A stretch of 64,000 nucleotides of DNA. Source: Fodinibius sediminis. Its GTDB lineage: Bacteria > Bacteroidota > Rhodothermia > Balneolales > Balneolaceae. The notes beneath the pieces were generated by a model. That model did not search any database and was not told the origin of the DNA. It worked only from the letters and a program-made list of their open reading frames with translations. Position 1 is the first letter of the stretch; the number at the start of each line of letters is the position of its first letter. Positions 28,056-39,200 of the stretch are shown here, one piece after another. The stretch covers positions 186,001 to 250,000 of the forward strand of contig NZ_FXTH01000005.1 in the NCBI RefSeq assembly GCF_900182555.1, given 5' to 3'. A program made the position numbers and the translations under genes.

Positions 28056-30464
28056 CTATACCAAGGCTCTTTTTTGAGCATCCTTCATCATCATACTATG
28101 GAAATTCCGTTCTTTATTTCCGGCTTTGGGCGTGCGGAGCCTGTAAGAGCCGTCCGACTGCATTTCCCAGGCCAGGCGGTTGTCTTCAAGGGCCTTTTGA
28201 AGGATATAGGCAATACGGTTTTTTAATTCGGGCAGGGTAATGGGGATCAGGGCTTCTACGCGTTCATTGAGGTTCCGATAGCGCCAGTCGCCGCTGCCAA
28301 TATAGATTTTAGGCTCCCCGTCATTGCCAAAGTAGTAGATCCGGTCGTGCTCCAGGAATCGCCCGATAATGCTGATAAGCCGGATATTGTCGCTGTAGCC
28401 GGGCAGCTGTGGACGAATACGGGCATGTCCCCGGACAATCAGATCTATTGTAACACCGGCCCTGGAAGCCTGGTATAGCTTTTGGATAATCTCCACGTCG
28501 TCCAGGGCATTCATTTTAGCGATAATACGACCGTTGCCGCCAGAACGGGCAATGGCAATTTCTTTTTCGATGAGGGCATAGAACCCTTTTCGCAAATCGT
28601 TTGGAGCAACCAATAGCTTGCGGTACTGCTGGTCGGGAGCATAGCCGGTGAGGTAATGAAAGAGATTGGTGATGTCATAGCCGATGTCAGGATCACTGGT
28701 CAGGATGCCGAGGTCTGTGTAAACCTCGGCTGTTTGGATATGGTAATTGCCGGTCCCGATATGACAGTAGGTGGCATACTCATCGCCTTCGCGCCGCACG
28801 ATGAGGGCAACTTTGGCGTGGGTCTTGAGTCCTACCAGTCCATAGGCTACATGCACACCGGCATTTTCAAGCATTTTTCCCCATTCAATGTTGCTGGCTT
28901 CGTCAAATCGCGCTTTGACTTCTACAAGTACGGCTACCTGTTTTCCTTTTTCGGCAGCGCGAATCAGCGCTTTCACAATTGGAGAGTTTTCGGAGGTGCG
29001 GTACAGGGTTTGCTTGATGGCCAGTACATCGGGGTCATCAGCTGCTTCCTCGATAAGGCGGCGGACACTGGCGGAGAAAGACTCATAGGGATGATGGACC
29101 AGAATATCGCCTTTTCTGATGATATCAAAGATTGTTTGTTCAGCTTCAGTCTCACCCTCATGATGAAGGGGTTCCGGCACTACGGGATTCCACTTTTCGT
29201 AGCGAAGCCCGGGCAGATTCTTATCAGCAATGGGATGGAGCCCTGTTAGATCCAGTAACCCCTCCACTTTCACAATATCATTGGACTCCAGTTTCAGCTC
29301 ATTTTTCAGCAGGTTGAGGACCTCGGAGTCAACGTTTTCTTCAATTTCCATGCGTACGATTTCAGCAAACCGTCGTTCGCGGAGTTCTTCTGAAATTAGG
29401 GAGAGCAGGTCTTCGGCTTCTTCTTCATTGCGTCGTAGGTCGGCATTGCGCGTAATGCGAAACATACAGGTGCTTTCAATCTGCATGCCGGGAAAAAGCT
29501 TGTGGGCATTCCGGCGGATGATTTCCTCGATAGGGACATACTGAAATGCCGCTTGTGAGCTCTCTACGGGAAACCATCGCTGTTGATTGGATGGTATCTT
29601 CAGCCGTGCAAAATTAAAGGCATCCCGTTCTGGCTTTTTGAGCTTGATAGCCAGAGACAGGCTCAGGTTTGAAATAAAGGGAAAAGGATGACCGGGATCC
29701 ACGGCCAGGGGGGTGAGGGTTGGATATATATGGTCATCAAAATAGTTGTTCAGCTTCTGCTGCTGCTGTTTACTGAGCGTATCATAGGTTGCGACTTTGA
29801 GAGAGGCTTCTTTCTCCAATGCCGCCTGCAGGCTGTGGTTCCACACTTCAGATATCTTCTGCTGCATGATGGTAGTCTGTTGCTGAACCAGCTGAAGCTG
29901 TCTTACAGGAGTACGGCCGTCCGGGCTCAAGCCATAGACTCCCGCTGCTTCCTGGCGTTTGAGCCCGCCTACTCGTTTTTGGATAAATTCATCGAGGTTA
30001 CCTGACGCAATGGCAACAAAGCGGACTTTTTCAAGCAGGGGGGTGCGTGGGTCTATAGCCTGGTAGAGAACCCGCCAGTTAAAGTCAAGCCAGCCCAGTT
30101 CCTGGTTGAGGTAGAGGGCCGGATGATCGAGCGGGGCGTGGTCCGGAATATCCTGGGCCCGAACGGCATGGGGAAGCATGGACGGTTCCGGAACGTGGGG
30201 GTGCCGGCTGTCATTGGTACCGTTATCCTTTATGGTCCAGGCCTGCTCGTCCACATTCCAGAAGATGGATGAATCCTTTAATTTTCTGAAGACTTTTTTA
30301 ATCGGTTCAGAAAATGTACGGCTTCCCTTGGAATTGAGCTTGATGTATTCGCTGCCAAAGTGGGTTTCAATCCCCGCAACGGCTTCGGAGCGGTTCAGCT
30401 TCCTTTTCGTTTTAATTTCATTGATCAGCCAGACAGCAATTTTCTGGGGAGTAGGTTCAGTCAC
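28056..30464 (-). CDS. ppk1: Polyphosphate kinase 1 with N-terminal winged-helix-like extension
   Basis: 802 aa, whereas PPK1 is usually about 690-720. The PPK part (about 115-802) polymerises the gamma-phosphate of ATP into polyphosphate; the phospho-accepting His is H568 in YCHIGTGNYH, with a second His in GHARIRPQL. The first 80 or so residues (IAVWLINEIKTK, AVAGIETHFG, W-VDEQAWTI) resemble the small DUF6953 family, which looks like a winged helix. I did not expect this fusion, and it could let PPK bind nucleic acid or a partner. It converges with the DUF420 gene and is not in an operon with a polyphosphatase. Confidence 0.93.
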   Translation of the reverse strand: MTEPTPQKIAVWLINEIKTKRKLNRSEAVAGIETHFGSEYIKLNSKGSRTFSEPIKKVFRKLKDSSIFWNVDEQAWTIKDNGTNDSRHPHVPEPSMLPHAVRAQDIPDHAPLDHPALYLNQELGWLDFNWRVLYQAIDPRTPLLEKVRFVAIASGNLDEFIQKRVGGLKRQEAAGVYGLSPDGRTPVRQLQLVQQQTTIMQQKISEVWNHSLQAALEKEASLKVATYDTLSKQQQQKLNNYFDDHIYPTLTPLAVDPGHPFPFISNLSLSLAIKLKKPERDAFNFARLKIPSNQQRWFPVESSQAAFQYVPIEEIIRRNAHKLFPGMQIESTCMFRITRNADLRRNEEEAEDLLSLISEELRERRFAEIVRMEIEENVDSEVLNLLKNELKLESNDIVKVEGLLDLTGLHPIADKNLPGLRYEKWNPVVPEPLHHEGETEAEQTIFDIIRKGDILVHHPYESFSASVRRLIEEAADDPDVLAIKQTLYRTSENSPIVKALIRAAEKGKQVAVLVEVKARFDEASNIEWGKMLENAGVHVAYGLVGLKTHAKVALIVRREGDEYATYCHIGTGNYHIQTAEVYTDLGILTSDPDIGYDITNLFHYLTGYAPDQQYRKLLVAPNDLRKGFYALIEKEIAIARSGGNGRIIAKMNALDDVEIIQKLYQASRAGVTIDLIVRGHARIRPQLPGYSDNIRLISIIGRFLEHDRIYYFGNDGEPKIYIGSGDWRYRNLNERVEALIPITLPELKNRIAYILQKALEDNRLAWEMQSDGSYRLRTPKAGNKERNFHSMMMKDAQKRALV

Positions 30465-30576
30465 GATGCATCCTTTATATCATTGATGGTTCGACAGATA
30501 AATATAGAAGAAAAAAAGAGCAGATGGGCTGCAAAACAGAAAATTAATGCACGCGCAACATGGGAAGGGAATAGCA

Positions 30577-30597
30577 GATCCCGCAGGGGGCGGGATC
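30577..30597 (-). terminator. Hairpin downstream of the UPF0173 hydrolase
   Basis: A perfect 8-bp inverted repeat, GATCCCGC / GCGGGATC, with a 5-nt loop, starting 27 nt past the stop of the upstream minus-strand gene. There is no U-tract after it on the minus strand, so it could be a terminator of the weak type or simply protect the 3' end. Confidence 0.4.
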
Positions 30598-30623
30598 CAC
30601 TGTGAAATTGGTTGGGTGATTCC

Positions 30624-31331
30624 TTACTCCAGAAAATTTTCTCCGGCCTCGGGAATCCAGACTTCGGTATCGGTGGATTCTTCCGTATGGGCCTTGAACT
30701 CGTCGGGGTCGCCGCTCAGAACGGGGAATGTCCCGTAGTGGATCGGCACGGCATAGTCAGCCTGGATAAGGTCGCATGCCATAGCGGCCTCATCAGGTCC
30801 CATAGTATAATAGTCGCCCATCGGAACAGCGATAATATCCGGCTCATAGAGTTCGCCATAAAGTTCTAAATCATAGAATATGTTGGTATCACCGAGGTGG
30901 TAGAAGGTGAGGTCGTCGTCGAAAGCGATAACCAGTCCGCCGGGCTCGCCGGCATAATCGCCCTGGAAGGAAGAGCTGTGGTTGGCAGAGACCATGGTAA
31001 CAGAAAAATCATCAAATGAGACTGTTCCTCCCTTGTTGAACTCAACAGCCTGATCTTCGGAGAGTCCGTGTTTGCTGACGAGCAGTCGCGAGAGTTCAAC
31101 CATGGATGCAACGGTGCAGCCCGTTCGCTCAGCAATGTCGAGGGTGTCACCCACATGATCTTCATGTCCGTGGGTCAATAAGATATAGTCGACGTCCTCC
31201 TGCTGCTTGTGATCTTCCGGGGTAGAGGGGTTCTGGGATAGAAAAGGATCAACCAGGATTGTTTTACCGGCCGGACTCACCAGCTTGAAAGCGGAGTGTC
31301 CCAGCCAGTATGCTTGAACTGCTGTTTCCAT
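30624..31331 (-). CDS. UPF0173 metal-dependent hydrolase (metallo-beta-lactamase fold)
   Basis: 235 aa, the normal length for the YtkL/UPF0173 family. The metal site HxHxDH is LTHGHEDHVGD, with further metal ligands in SANHSS and GDTN. It is a soluble cytoplasmic hydrolase with unknown substrate. It is followed by a hairpin and then ppk1 in the same direction. Confidence 0.92.
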   Translation of the reverse strand: METAVQAYWLGHSAFKLVSPAGKTILVDPFLSQNPSTPEDHKQQEDVDYILLTHGHEDHVGDTLDIAERTGCTVASMVELSRLLVSKHGLSEDQAVEFNKGGTVSFDDFSVTMVSANHSSSFQGDYAGEPGGLVIAFDDDLTFYHLGDTNIFYDLELYGELYEPDIIAVPMGDYYTMGPDEAAMACDLIQADYAVPIHYGTFPVLSGDPDEFKAHTEESTDTEVWIPEAGENFLE

Positions 31332-31555
31332 AAAGACTTTTTTTTAAATTAAGAATGCATTCCAATGTAAATCGTATTTAATATTAATAAAAAGTATTTA
31401 AAATTTGATAGTTCCATTGCGGCTGTCATTTGGGAATGACGCTACAGGATGGTATTGTTGGATTGGCTGCTGATGGAGAAAGAAGTATTGGAAGGCAGGC
31501 AAGGAAGGGGTATTTTAATTTTTGGTTAACGGACCGGCAATAAAAAAGCCATTGG

Positions 31556-32896
31556 ATGAAAAAAACGAGTCTTTCAGGACGCATACGTAAAGATTTTTTT
31601 GACATCAGGCGGCATGAGTGGCCCACAGCACTGCTTATGTCCACCTTTTTTTTTATGGTCATTGCCACGTTCTGGATTCTGAAGCCAATGAAGCGGGGAC
31701 TGCTGGTCGGTTATTATCAGAGCGCTCCTCTCCAGCTGCTGGGAACTACCTTCAGCGGGGCCGAAGTAGAGCAGCTTGCCAAGGTCCTGAACATGATTGT
31801 CGTATATGGAGTGGTTGTGCTCTTTACTGTGCTCGCCCGAAAGTTTTCGCGCCAGAATATGAATCTCATTCTGTGTCTATTGTTCAGCGGACTTTTTGTT
31901 CTTTTTGCCAATCTGTTGCAAGCCCCTACTGCAGGCACGAGCTGGTCGTTCTATATACTGGGGGATATGTTTAATTCAGCGCTCCTCACTTTTTTCTGGG
32001 CTTTTTCAAACGATATTTTTACCTCAGACCAGGCCAAACGGACATACGGTATTGTCGGTCTCGGAGGCATTATCGGGGGGATTGTTGGTTCAACGGTTGT
32101 TGCCGGCTTTGTAGGGGAATGGGGTCGTTCTACATTGCTCTACCTCTGCCTTGTTCCCATGGCTGCGATGATAGTGATAGGCTATATTGTTGATGCCCGA
32201 GAGGAGGAAACCAACGGTGATGAGGATGACGGCTGTGGTGGAGAAAAAAAATGCAATGCAGTTTTTGAAGGTGCCCGGCTGGTCTTCAATTCCAGATACC
32301 TTTTGGCTATTGTCGGGTTGATCGGACTGTATGAGGTTGTTTCCAATATCGTGGATTTTCAGCTTTCTGCAACCATTGCAAGCCAGGTAGCGGGTGATCT
32401 GAACAAGGATGTCTATTTTGGTTATGTGGGGCAGGTTACCAGTTTGGTATCTCTGCTGGTTCAGCTGCTGTTAACCAGTTTTATTATGAAACGGTACGGG
32501 GTTGGGATTGCATTGCTTTTTTTACCTGTGGCCATTACACTGGGAACGATAGGATTCCTCTTTATTCCCAGCCTTTTGTTTGCAACCATCATGTCTGCCA
32601 GTGACAACAGTCTGAACTATTCCATAAACCAGTCGGCCAAAGAAGCCCTGTATACCCCAACCAGCAAGCATGTCAAGTACAAAGCGAAGGCGTTTATTGA
32701 TATGTTTGTTCAGCGGTCGGCCAAAGTACTGGCTGTAGCTCTGAACCTCACTGTCGCTGCCTTTGTCGGGATTTCCAATGTGCGATGGCTCTCAGTGGTA
32801 AGCCTGGTTATCCTGGTATTCTGGATACTCATTGTGCGTTATGCCGGCCTAGAATTTAAAGAACGTGCCTCTAGTGAAGAAATAACTGTCGGCTAA
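31556..32896 (+). CDS. NTT-like (ATP/ADP translocase family) membrane carrier
   Basis: 446 aa with about twelve helices. It resembles the NTT/Npt1 nucleotide transporter family of the major facilitator type, with an N-terminal DIRRHEWPTALLM and LKPMKRGL (the LKP-x-R motif near helix 1 is shared with its neighbour) and SDNSLNYSINQSAKEALYTP before the last third. Free-living bacteria carry NTT-like proteins for which no ATP exchange has been shown. A cysteine-rich loop (about 223-237) is unusual. It is the first gene of a plus-strand cluster; the second carrier starts 72 nt later. The transported substrate is unknown. Confidence 0.8.
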   Translation: MKKTSLSGRIRKDFFDIRRHEWPTALLMSTFFFMVIATFWILKPMKRGLLVGYYQSAPLQLLGTTFSGAEVEQLAKVLNMIVVYGVVVLFTVLARKFSRQNMNLILCLLFSGLFVLFANLLQAPTAGTSWSFYILGDMFNSALLTFFWAFSNDIFTSDQAKRTYGIVGLGGIIGGIVGSTVVAGFVGEWGRSTLLYLCLVPMAAMIVIGYIVDAREEETNGDEDDGCGGEKKCNAVFEGARLVFNSRYLLAIVGLIGLYEVVSNIVDFQLSATIASQVAGDLNKDVYFGYVGQVTSLVSLLVQLLLTSFIMKRYGVGIALLFLPVAITLGTIGFLFIPSLLFATIMSASDNSLNYSINQSAKEALYTPTSKHVKYKAKAFIDMFVQRSAKVLAVALNLTVAAFVGISNVRWLSVVSLVILVFWILIVRYAGLEFKERASSEEITVG

Positions 32897-32968
32897 CCAG
32901 ATACTCATGACCCTGATGATCGGAATAAATCTTCCTAAGCTCACGATAAAGGTCTGGGGTGGGATACG

Positions 32969-35722
32969 GTGAAAAAAGCTATTGCGTATTTTTATGATGT
33001 GAGACAGGGTGAATGGAGCTCCGTGGGCTTGATGTTTTTTCTTCACTTCACGCTGATGTTGACCCTGTACCTGCTCAAGCCGGCTCGTGACAGCTTGTTT
33101 CTGTCTGAACTGGGTCCCCGTCAGCTCCCTTTTGTGTACCTTCTGCTGGCCGGTGTCGCCATACCTGTCACCCTCTACATCTCCCGGATGGCCCAAAAGT
33201 ACAATACCAAACAGCTGCTAGAGCTATCCCTCCTGTTCTATATGGGCAATTTGCTGGTTCTCCGGCTGCTATTCAGTCTCCATACGCAATGGGTTTATCT
33301 GCTGTTTTATATCTGGGTAGGCATCTTCGGAATCCTTGTCATTTCCCAGTTCTGGTTGTATGCAAATGCTTTATTCGATGCGGCCCAGTCGAAACGCCTG
33401 TTTCCTCTTTTGAATTTGGGGGCCATAACGGGAGCTATAGCTGGCAGTGAGGGCGGGAGCCTTCTGGTTTGGCTGGCCGGCTTAACGACCGAGAATCTGC
33501 TTTATCTGAGTATCGGAGCACTCGGTATCTGCTGGATTCTGGCCAATAATACCCGGCCGGCTTTTCCGGACAGGGAAAAAGCTACCGGCGAGAACGAGCA
33601 GGAGATCGATTCCGGGCGCAAAGTGTTGAAAAGCGTGTTTAAATCACGATACCAGCTGCTTGTAGCGGGCATCATCGGCATGGCGATGCTGGTAAGCACC
33701 CTGGTTGACTATCAGTTTAAAACACTGGCTACAGCTTCTTTCCCGGATACGGAAGCACTCACTACTTTTATGGGTAGTTTCTACGGGGGCATGAGTATCG
33801 CATCGCTGCTGGTCCAGGTATTGCTTTCCACACAAATTATTAAACGCACGGGGATTGGAGGTGCGGTTTTGTCACGGCCCATCGGACTGCTAGTCGGCGG
33901 AATTCTTTTTCTCCTTGAACCTGTCCTGGCTGCGGCTGTACTCTTGCAGGGGGTTGATCGGGCCAGCCGCTATTCAATAGATAAAACCGGGCGAGAGCTG
34001 TTGTTCCTTCCGCTGCCTCAGGAAACCAAGCAAAAAACCAAGGTCTTTATTGATACCTTTGTCAACAGGTTTTTCAGGGGGATGGCCGGGGTACTGCTTC
34101 TGCTTTTTATCTACGTCATGGAATTAACCCTGCGGCAAATGACCTATGCCGTAATCATTGCGCTCGGCATCTGGATTGTACTGGGATTATGGGCAAGAAA
34201 GGCCTATGTAGAGCAGTTTCGGAATTCCCTGCGCAAGCGGTATATGGATATTGACAAGATTACCCTGAACCTGGACGAAAGCGTTGCTTACAGGGCGGTC
34301 CGGGAGATGCTGAAAAGCGGAGAAGAAACCCGTATCGTATACGGTCTTGGTTTGCTGGAGGGCAGCCAGCCGGAACGGCTGAGCGAGGAGCTGGGAGAAC
34401 TGCTGACACACCGCTACAGTGAAATACGACTCAGGGCTCTGAAACTTTTGTCGAAGGTCGAGTCGGACGACATGTCATCTGAGGTCGAGCCCATGCTGCA
34501 GGATCCAGAGCCCAGTATACGGCTCGAAGCCGTGTATTACCTGTGCGGACACAGTAAGAAGAATTCAAAAGATGCACTGCGGTACTATCTGGAGAATGAG
34601 GATGAGACCCTGAAAGCGGCCGCCCTGGGCTGCATGCATCAGCATGGCATGGATAACGGCTTGAAGACGGAAGAGGAATTCATAGACAAGGTATTATCCG
34701 CCAAAGAACAGTATTCCGTTGTGGTACGGGCCCAGATTGCTCAAATGCTTGGTTATCTCCCCAAGACGTCTAAATCACTTGGTTACTTGTCCGAACTTAT
34801 TCATGATGATGATCCCCTTGTTGTTCGCAAAGCATTGACAAGTATTGAAAGGCTGCAGAGCGATCTTCTTTTGGATGAGCTGTTTGAGCTGTTAAAGCAT
34901 CCCGACTTCGTAGTAGAAGTACAGCAGGTACTGGCATCCTACGGATCCGGTTATTTTTCACTGTTCAAGGAAAAATTTTGCGAGCAAACAGTTGATTTTG
35001 ATGTACGGAGAAAAGTCCCGGGTATTTTTACAAAGATCCATACCCAGCAATCTGCGGATGCGCTGTTTGATATGCTGGAACAGCCCAACCCTGCCCTTCG
35101 TTATCATGTTATCAAGGCGTTGAATAAGTTGAAAAAGAAGGCTGACGGCCTTGGTTTCAACGAACAGCGCATTCGCGGGGTTCTGAAGGAGGAAGCCTGT
35201 GAATATTTTAAATTACTTTCGATTAAAATGGTTCAGCCTGCCGACAGGCCTCAGGCTATTTTACTGACAGCGCTGAAAGAGAAGATGGAGCAGACCAGGG
35301 AACGACTGTTTCGCCTGGCGGCACTGTTGCACAACCAGCAGGATATTTATGGTTCCTACCTGGCACTGACGAGCAGCGACAGGGCGGCCCGGGCTGCCTC
35401 TATTGAGTTTATGGATAATATTTTAGCACAGGAGGAAAAAAAATATATCTTTCCTGTCATTGACAGTCCCTCCGAACAGAGCATGCTGCAGGCCGGGCGC
35501 CGTCTTTTTCACTTGCCTGTTGCTACCTACGAGGAGGGGATGATGGAATTGCTTACCGGGAATGACATCTGGCTTAAGGCATGTGCTATCTACAGCGTGT
35601 CTCCATCGTGCCCCCGGCCGCTTCAGGAAGAAGTGCGCCAGTCAATTGCGGCTGATGCTTCTTCCCATCCGCTTATCAGGGAAACAGCTGAATATGTAAT
35701 TAACCGAAACTGGAAAGCTTAG
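32969..35722 (+). CDS. NTT-like carrier fused to a C-terminal HEAT-repeat domain
   Basis: 917 aa from a GTG start. Residues 1 to about 415 form a twelve-helix NTT/MFS-like domain that parallels the preceding protein (DVRQGEWSS, LLKPARDSLF, RYSIDKTGRELLFLPLP). Residues about 435-917 form a long helical-repeat domain of HEAT type, for example HRYSEIRLRALKLLSKV, PEPSIRLEAVYYL and DDPLVVRKALTSIERL. The repeats are predicted to lie in the cytoplasm as a scaffold. NTT-like proteins with HEAT tails are known in free-living bacteria without a settled role. A cyclic-nucleotide-binding-domain gene begins 2 nt after the stop, so the two products probably work together. Confidence 0.82.
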   Translation: MKKAIAYFYDVRQGEWSSVGLMFFLHFTLMLTLYLLKPARDSLFLSELGPRQLPFVYLLLAGVAIPVTLYISRMAQKYNTKQLLELSLLFYMGNLLVLRLLFSLHTQWVYLLFYIWVGIFGILVISQFWLYANALFDAAQSKRLFPLLNLGAITGAIAGSEGGSLLVWLAGLTTENLLYLSIGALGICWILANNTRPAFPDREKATGENEQEIDSGRKVLKSVFKSRYQLLVAGIIGMAMLVSTLVDYQFKTLATASFPDTEALTTFMGSFYGGMSIASLLVQVLLSTQIIKRTGIGGAVLSRPIGLLVGGILFLLEPVLAAAVLLQGVDRASRYSIDKTGRELLFLPLPQETKQKTKVFIDTFVNRFFRGMAGVLLLLFIYVMELTLRQMTYAVIIALGIWIVLGLWARKAYVEQFRNSLRKRYMDIDKITLNLDESVAYRAVREMLKSGEETRIVYGLGLLEGSQPERLSEELGELLTHRYSEIRLRALKLLSKVESDDMSSEVEPMLQDPEPSIRLEAVYYLCGHSKKNSKDALRYYLENEDETLKAAALGCMHQHGMDNGLKTEEEFIDKVLSAKEQYSVVVRAQIAQMLGYLPKTSKSLGYLSELIHDDDPLVVRKALTSIERLQSDLLLDELFELLKHPDFVVEVQQVLASYGSGYFSLFKEKFCEQTVDFDVRRKVPGIFTKIHTQQSADALFDMLEQPNPALRYHVIKALNKLKKKADGLGFNEQRIRGVLKEEACEYFKLLSIKMVQPADRPQAILLTALKEKMEQTRERLFRLAALLHNQQDIYGSYLALTSSDRAARAASIEFMDNILAQEEKKYIFPVIDSPSEQSMLQAGRRLFHLPVATYEEGMMELLTGNDIWLKACAIYSVSPSCPRPLQEEVRQSIAADASSHPLIRETAEYVINRNWKA

Positions 35723-35724
35723 TT

Positions 35725-36156
35725 ATGGAAACGACCATAGAGAAAGTCATTTATCTCCAGCGAATTGAGATGTTTGCGGATATCCCCACGGAACAGCTTG
35801 CTCATGTCGCGGGTATCGCCTGGGGTGTTCGCTTTGATGCCGGTGAGGTCATCTATTCCGAAGGTGATCCGTCGGATGCTCTTTATCTGCTCGTTGACGG
35901 GGATATAAAAGTAACGCGAGAAGGAAAGGTGACACGTAAAATTGAGGTCGGGGAAGCATTCGGGATCTGGGGTTTTTTTGACCGCAACCCCAGATTGTTT
36001 ACAAGCGAGGTGCTCAAAGAGAGTTATCTGCTAAAGATACAAAGCGATGACTTCTACGACCTGATTGAGGACCGGGTGCGTCTGAGCAGGGGGCTGATTA
36101 AATATCTGGTTGGTAAAATACGTCAGCTGATCGAAGAAACAGATATCCTCATATAG
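35725..36156 (+). CDS. Cyclic nucleotide-binding domain protein (stand-alone cNMP domain)
   Basis: 143 aa: a CAP-type beta-roll and little else. Recognisable are IPTEQLAHVAG, AGEVIYSEGDPSDALYLLVDGDIKV and the phosphate-binding cassette region GEAFGIWGFFDRNPRLF. The cassette keeps the G-E pair and an Arg, but the residues after the Arg differ from the usual R-S-A, so the ligand may not be cAMP. No DNA-binding domain is present, so it is not a CRP-type regulator. Start codon 2 nt after the HEAT-fused carrier: likely a ligand-sensing subunit of it. Confidence 0.85.
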   Translation: METTIEKVIYLQRIEMFADIPTEQLAHVAGIAWGVRFDAGEVIYSEGDPSDALYLLVDGDIKVTREGKVTRKIEVGEAFGIWGFFDRNPRLFTSEVLKESYLLKIQSDDFYDLIEDRVRLSRGLIKYLVGKIRQLIEETDILI

Positions 36157-36202
36157 GATGGAACGCTCTGGTCAAATCTATTGTCACTAATTAATTATAG
36201 AA

Positions 36203-39200
36203 ATGACCCCAACCGTATCGTTTATGATGAATGACAGAAATGCATTAACCATGGGCAGGAGCTTATTTCTTGCAGCTGTTCTCATGATGCTGCAGGCCTG
36301 CAATGCCTCCCGGCCGTTCTATAAGTCGCCTGTTGAGGATTACCGGGCAGCTCCCGAAAAAGATGTTGAGTACTCGCTGTTCCTGATCGGTGACGTGGGG
36401 GAACCCGAGCAGCCGAGAGCTGCGGATGTGCTGCAGACCCTGCAATATCAGCTGCTGCAGGCAAGCGACAGCAGCTCGGTTGTCTTTCTAGGGGATAATA
36501 TCTACCCGGATGGGCTGCCCCCGGACCCCCGGCATAAGGAACGTATCTCCTCTGAAAATAAACTGAAACCGGCTCTGGATATATTGAATAATTACCGGGG
36601 ACAGGCCTATTTTTTGCCGGGCAATCATGATTGGTGGGGCTACGGCATTGAAGGGCTGCGCGCCCAGGAAGATTTTGTTGAGAACTTTGGCTCTGCAAGG
36701 GTTGAATTTACTCCAGATGAGGGGTGTCCCGGACCAAGTGGGTTCACGCTGGGCAAGAACTGGTACATGGTTGTTTTAGACTCGGAATGGTGGATCAACC
36801 AGAGTTTAGAACTGGGACCTGCTGCAGATAGCTGCGGGCAGCAGAGCCGGGCCGAAGTCATTGACCAGACGGCCACCCTGATTGATGCCAATGCTGACAA
36901 ACACATCCTGGTTGCTTTTCACCATCCTCTGTACAGCAATGGCAGCCACGGGGGCTTTTATCCGTTGCGTGATCACCTTTTCCCCCTGACGAATGTTGTT
37001 GATAATCTCTATGTACCGCTTCCGATTGTGGGATCACTTTATCCGCTCAGTCGCAAGCTGGGCCTGTCGCGCCAGGATATTCCCAACAGGCAGTACCAGG
37101 CGTTTAAGCAGGAAATTTTGGAAGCCGCCGAAGATGTCGAAAATGTATTTTTTGCCAGTGGACATGATCATCAGCTGGCTTTTTACATCAAGGACAAGCC
37201 AACGGCGGACAAGGAAGGACAGGATTTTTTTATCCTGAGCGGCTCGGGAAGCAAGAATTCTTATGCGCGGGGACGAAATGGGGCTGAGTTCGTCTATTCC
37301 CGCCGCGGTTTTGCCAAGCTCCTTACGTACAAGGACGGATCCGTGGCCGTAGAATTCTGGGTGCCCGAAGAAAACAATCAGGAAGGACGATTGGTTTACA
37401 GAAAAGAACTCATTGAACCCCAGCGAGGTACCGACTTCCCGGCTGGTCCTTCGGGAGCACAGCCTGACTCTGAAAGTCAGATGGATTCTACTGTGACCAT
37501 TGCCGCAGGGCCACTTTACGAGGCTGGGGATGCCAAGCGTTTTATTTGGGGCGACCACTATCGGGATGCATGGACTACGCCTGTCGAGGTACCAGTCCTC
37601 AACTTTCAAACTGAAAAGGGGGGACTGGAAGTCTTGGCCAGGACGGGAGGGGTACAGACAGTTACCATCATTGCTGAAGATCCGACGGGCCGCAGGTATG
37701 TCATGCGGTCGGTACAGAAGGATCCGAAACGATCATTGCCGGAAATTCTACAGGAAACCTTTATTACAGACATTGCACAGGATCAGACCTCGGCTACACA
37801 TCCCTACGGCAGCATGGTGGCATCATCACTGGCCTCCGCTGCGGGAGTCTACCACACTACCCCGGAGTTGAGGTATATCCCCGGCCACACCGGGTTTGAC
37901 ATTGAGGCGGGCGACAGGAACGGAACCCTCGTCACCGTGGAGGAATTTGTGAGTAAGGAATGGTTTAACCAAACCTATGGCAGGAATGCCGTGGACATGG
38001 TGGGCTCCCACGAACTCTGGGGGAGGCTGCGGGCAGGAAGTTCAGCTACCATTGATGAGCGGCAGCTGGTGCGTTCCCGTATTTTTGATATGTTCATCGG
38101 CGACTGGGATCGTCATGAAAAACAGTGGTTTTGGGCAGAAACAACCACCGATTCGACAGCTGCATACCAGCCGATCCCCATTGACCGTGATAATGCATTT
38201 TATAAAAGTGACGGGGTTATCCTGGGACTGGCCCGGTTGTGGGCCTTCCCCAAGTTTCAATATTTTGGCGAGGACATACAAAATATCAAAGGCATCAATC
38301 TGAATGCCCAGTATTTTGACCGCTGGTTCATCAACAAGCTGGACCGACAGGAGTGGATCGGTATTGCCCGACAGATGCAGGAAGCACTCACAGATTCGGT
38401 GATAACACAGTCGGTTGAGCAGTGGCCCGATCCTATTGCTGAGCTCAATGGTCCGACCTTTGTAAGAAAACTCAAGGCACGAAGAGACAAGCTTACCGAC
38501 TTTGCACGACGGTATTATGACCTGCTCATCCGGCAGATAAATGTCTTTGGCAGTGATGAACCAGAAGAGTTCATGGTTGAACATCTGCCGCAGGGAGAAA
38601 CCCTCGTAAGCCTGTATCGACAAGAGGAGGGTAAGTCACGGCAGTTAGTATATTATCGAAAAATAAAAGCAGCGGAAACCAGCGAGGTGCGACTGTATGG
38701 ATTTGGCGGAGAGGATCGTTTTGAGGTAAGCGGACAAGGGGGGCAGGTGAAGGTCCGGATCATTGGAGGCGATGGAAAGGATGTCATTGCAGACAGCTCG
38801 GAGCCGGCAGGATCGGCTAAGCGAACCTGGGTATATGATACAAAAGCGGGCAGTCTGATTGAAACAGAGAAGTCGGTCAAGAATAAAACCTCCTCAACAC
38901 CGCGGGTGAACCGGTATGACAAGCGGGGGTTTCAGTACAATTTTACTGGTCCTTTGTTCACAACGGGCTACAATGACAATGACGGGCTCTTCCTGGGGGG
39001 CGGCGTGCTCATAAGAAGGCAGGGGTTTCGAAAAAAACCCTTTGCCTCGCGACATCGTATCCGGGCGAAGACAGCCATGCGAACAACCGCTTTCAGCGTA
39101 AGCTATGATGGTATCTTCACAGATGTCGTGGGGCCCTACAATATTGAAATCGATGCCGAGGTACTGGCCCCCAATTATTCAGCCAATTATTTTGGGCAGG

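Noticed and set aside
30577-30597. Mobile repeat element (REP-like)
   Set aside because: A single stem seen once in the window; better read as a 3'-end hairpin.
31556-35722. ATP/ADP exchange as in intracellular parasites
   Set aside because: Nothing in the window suggests an intracellular lifestyle, and NTT-like proteins with HEAT tails occur in free-living bacteria.
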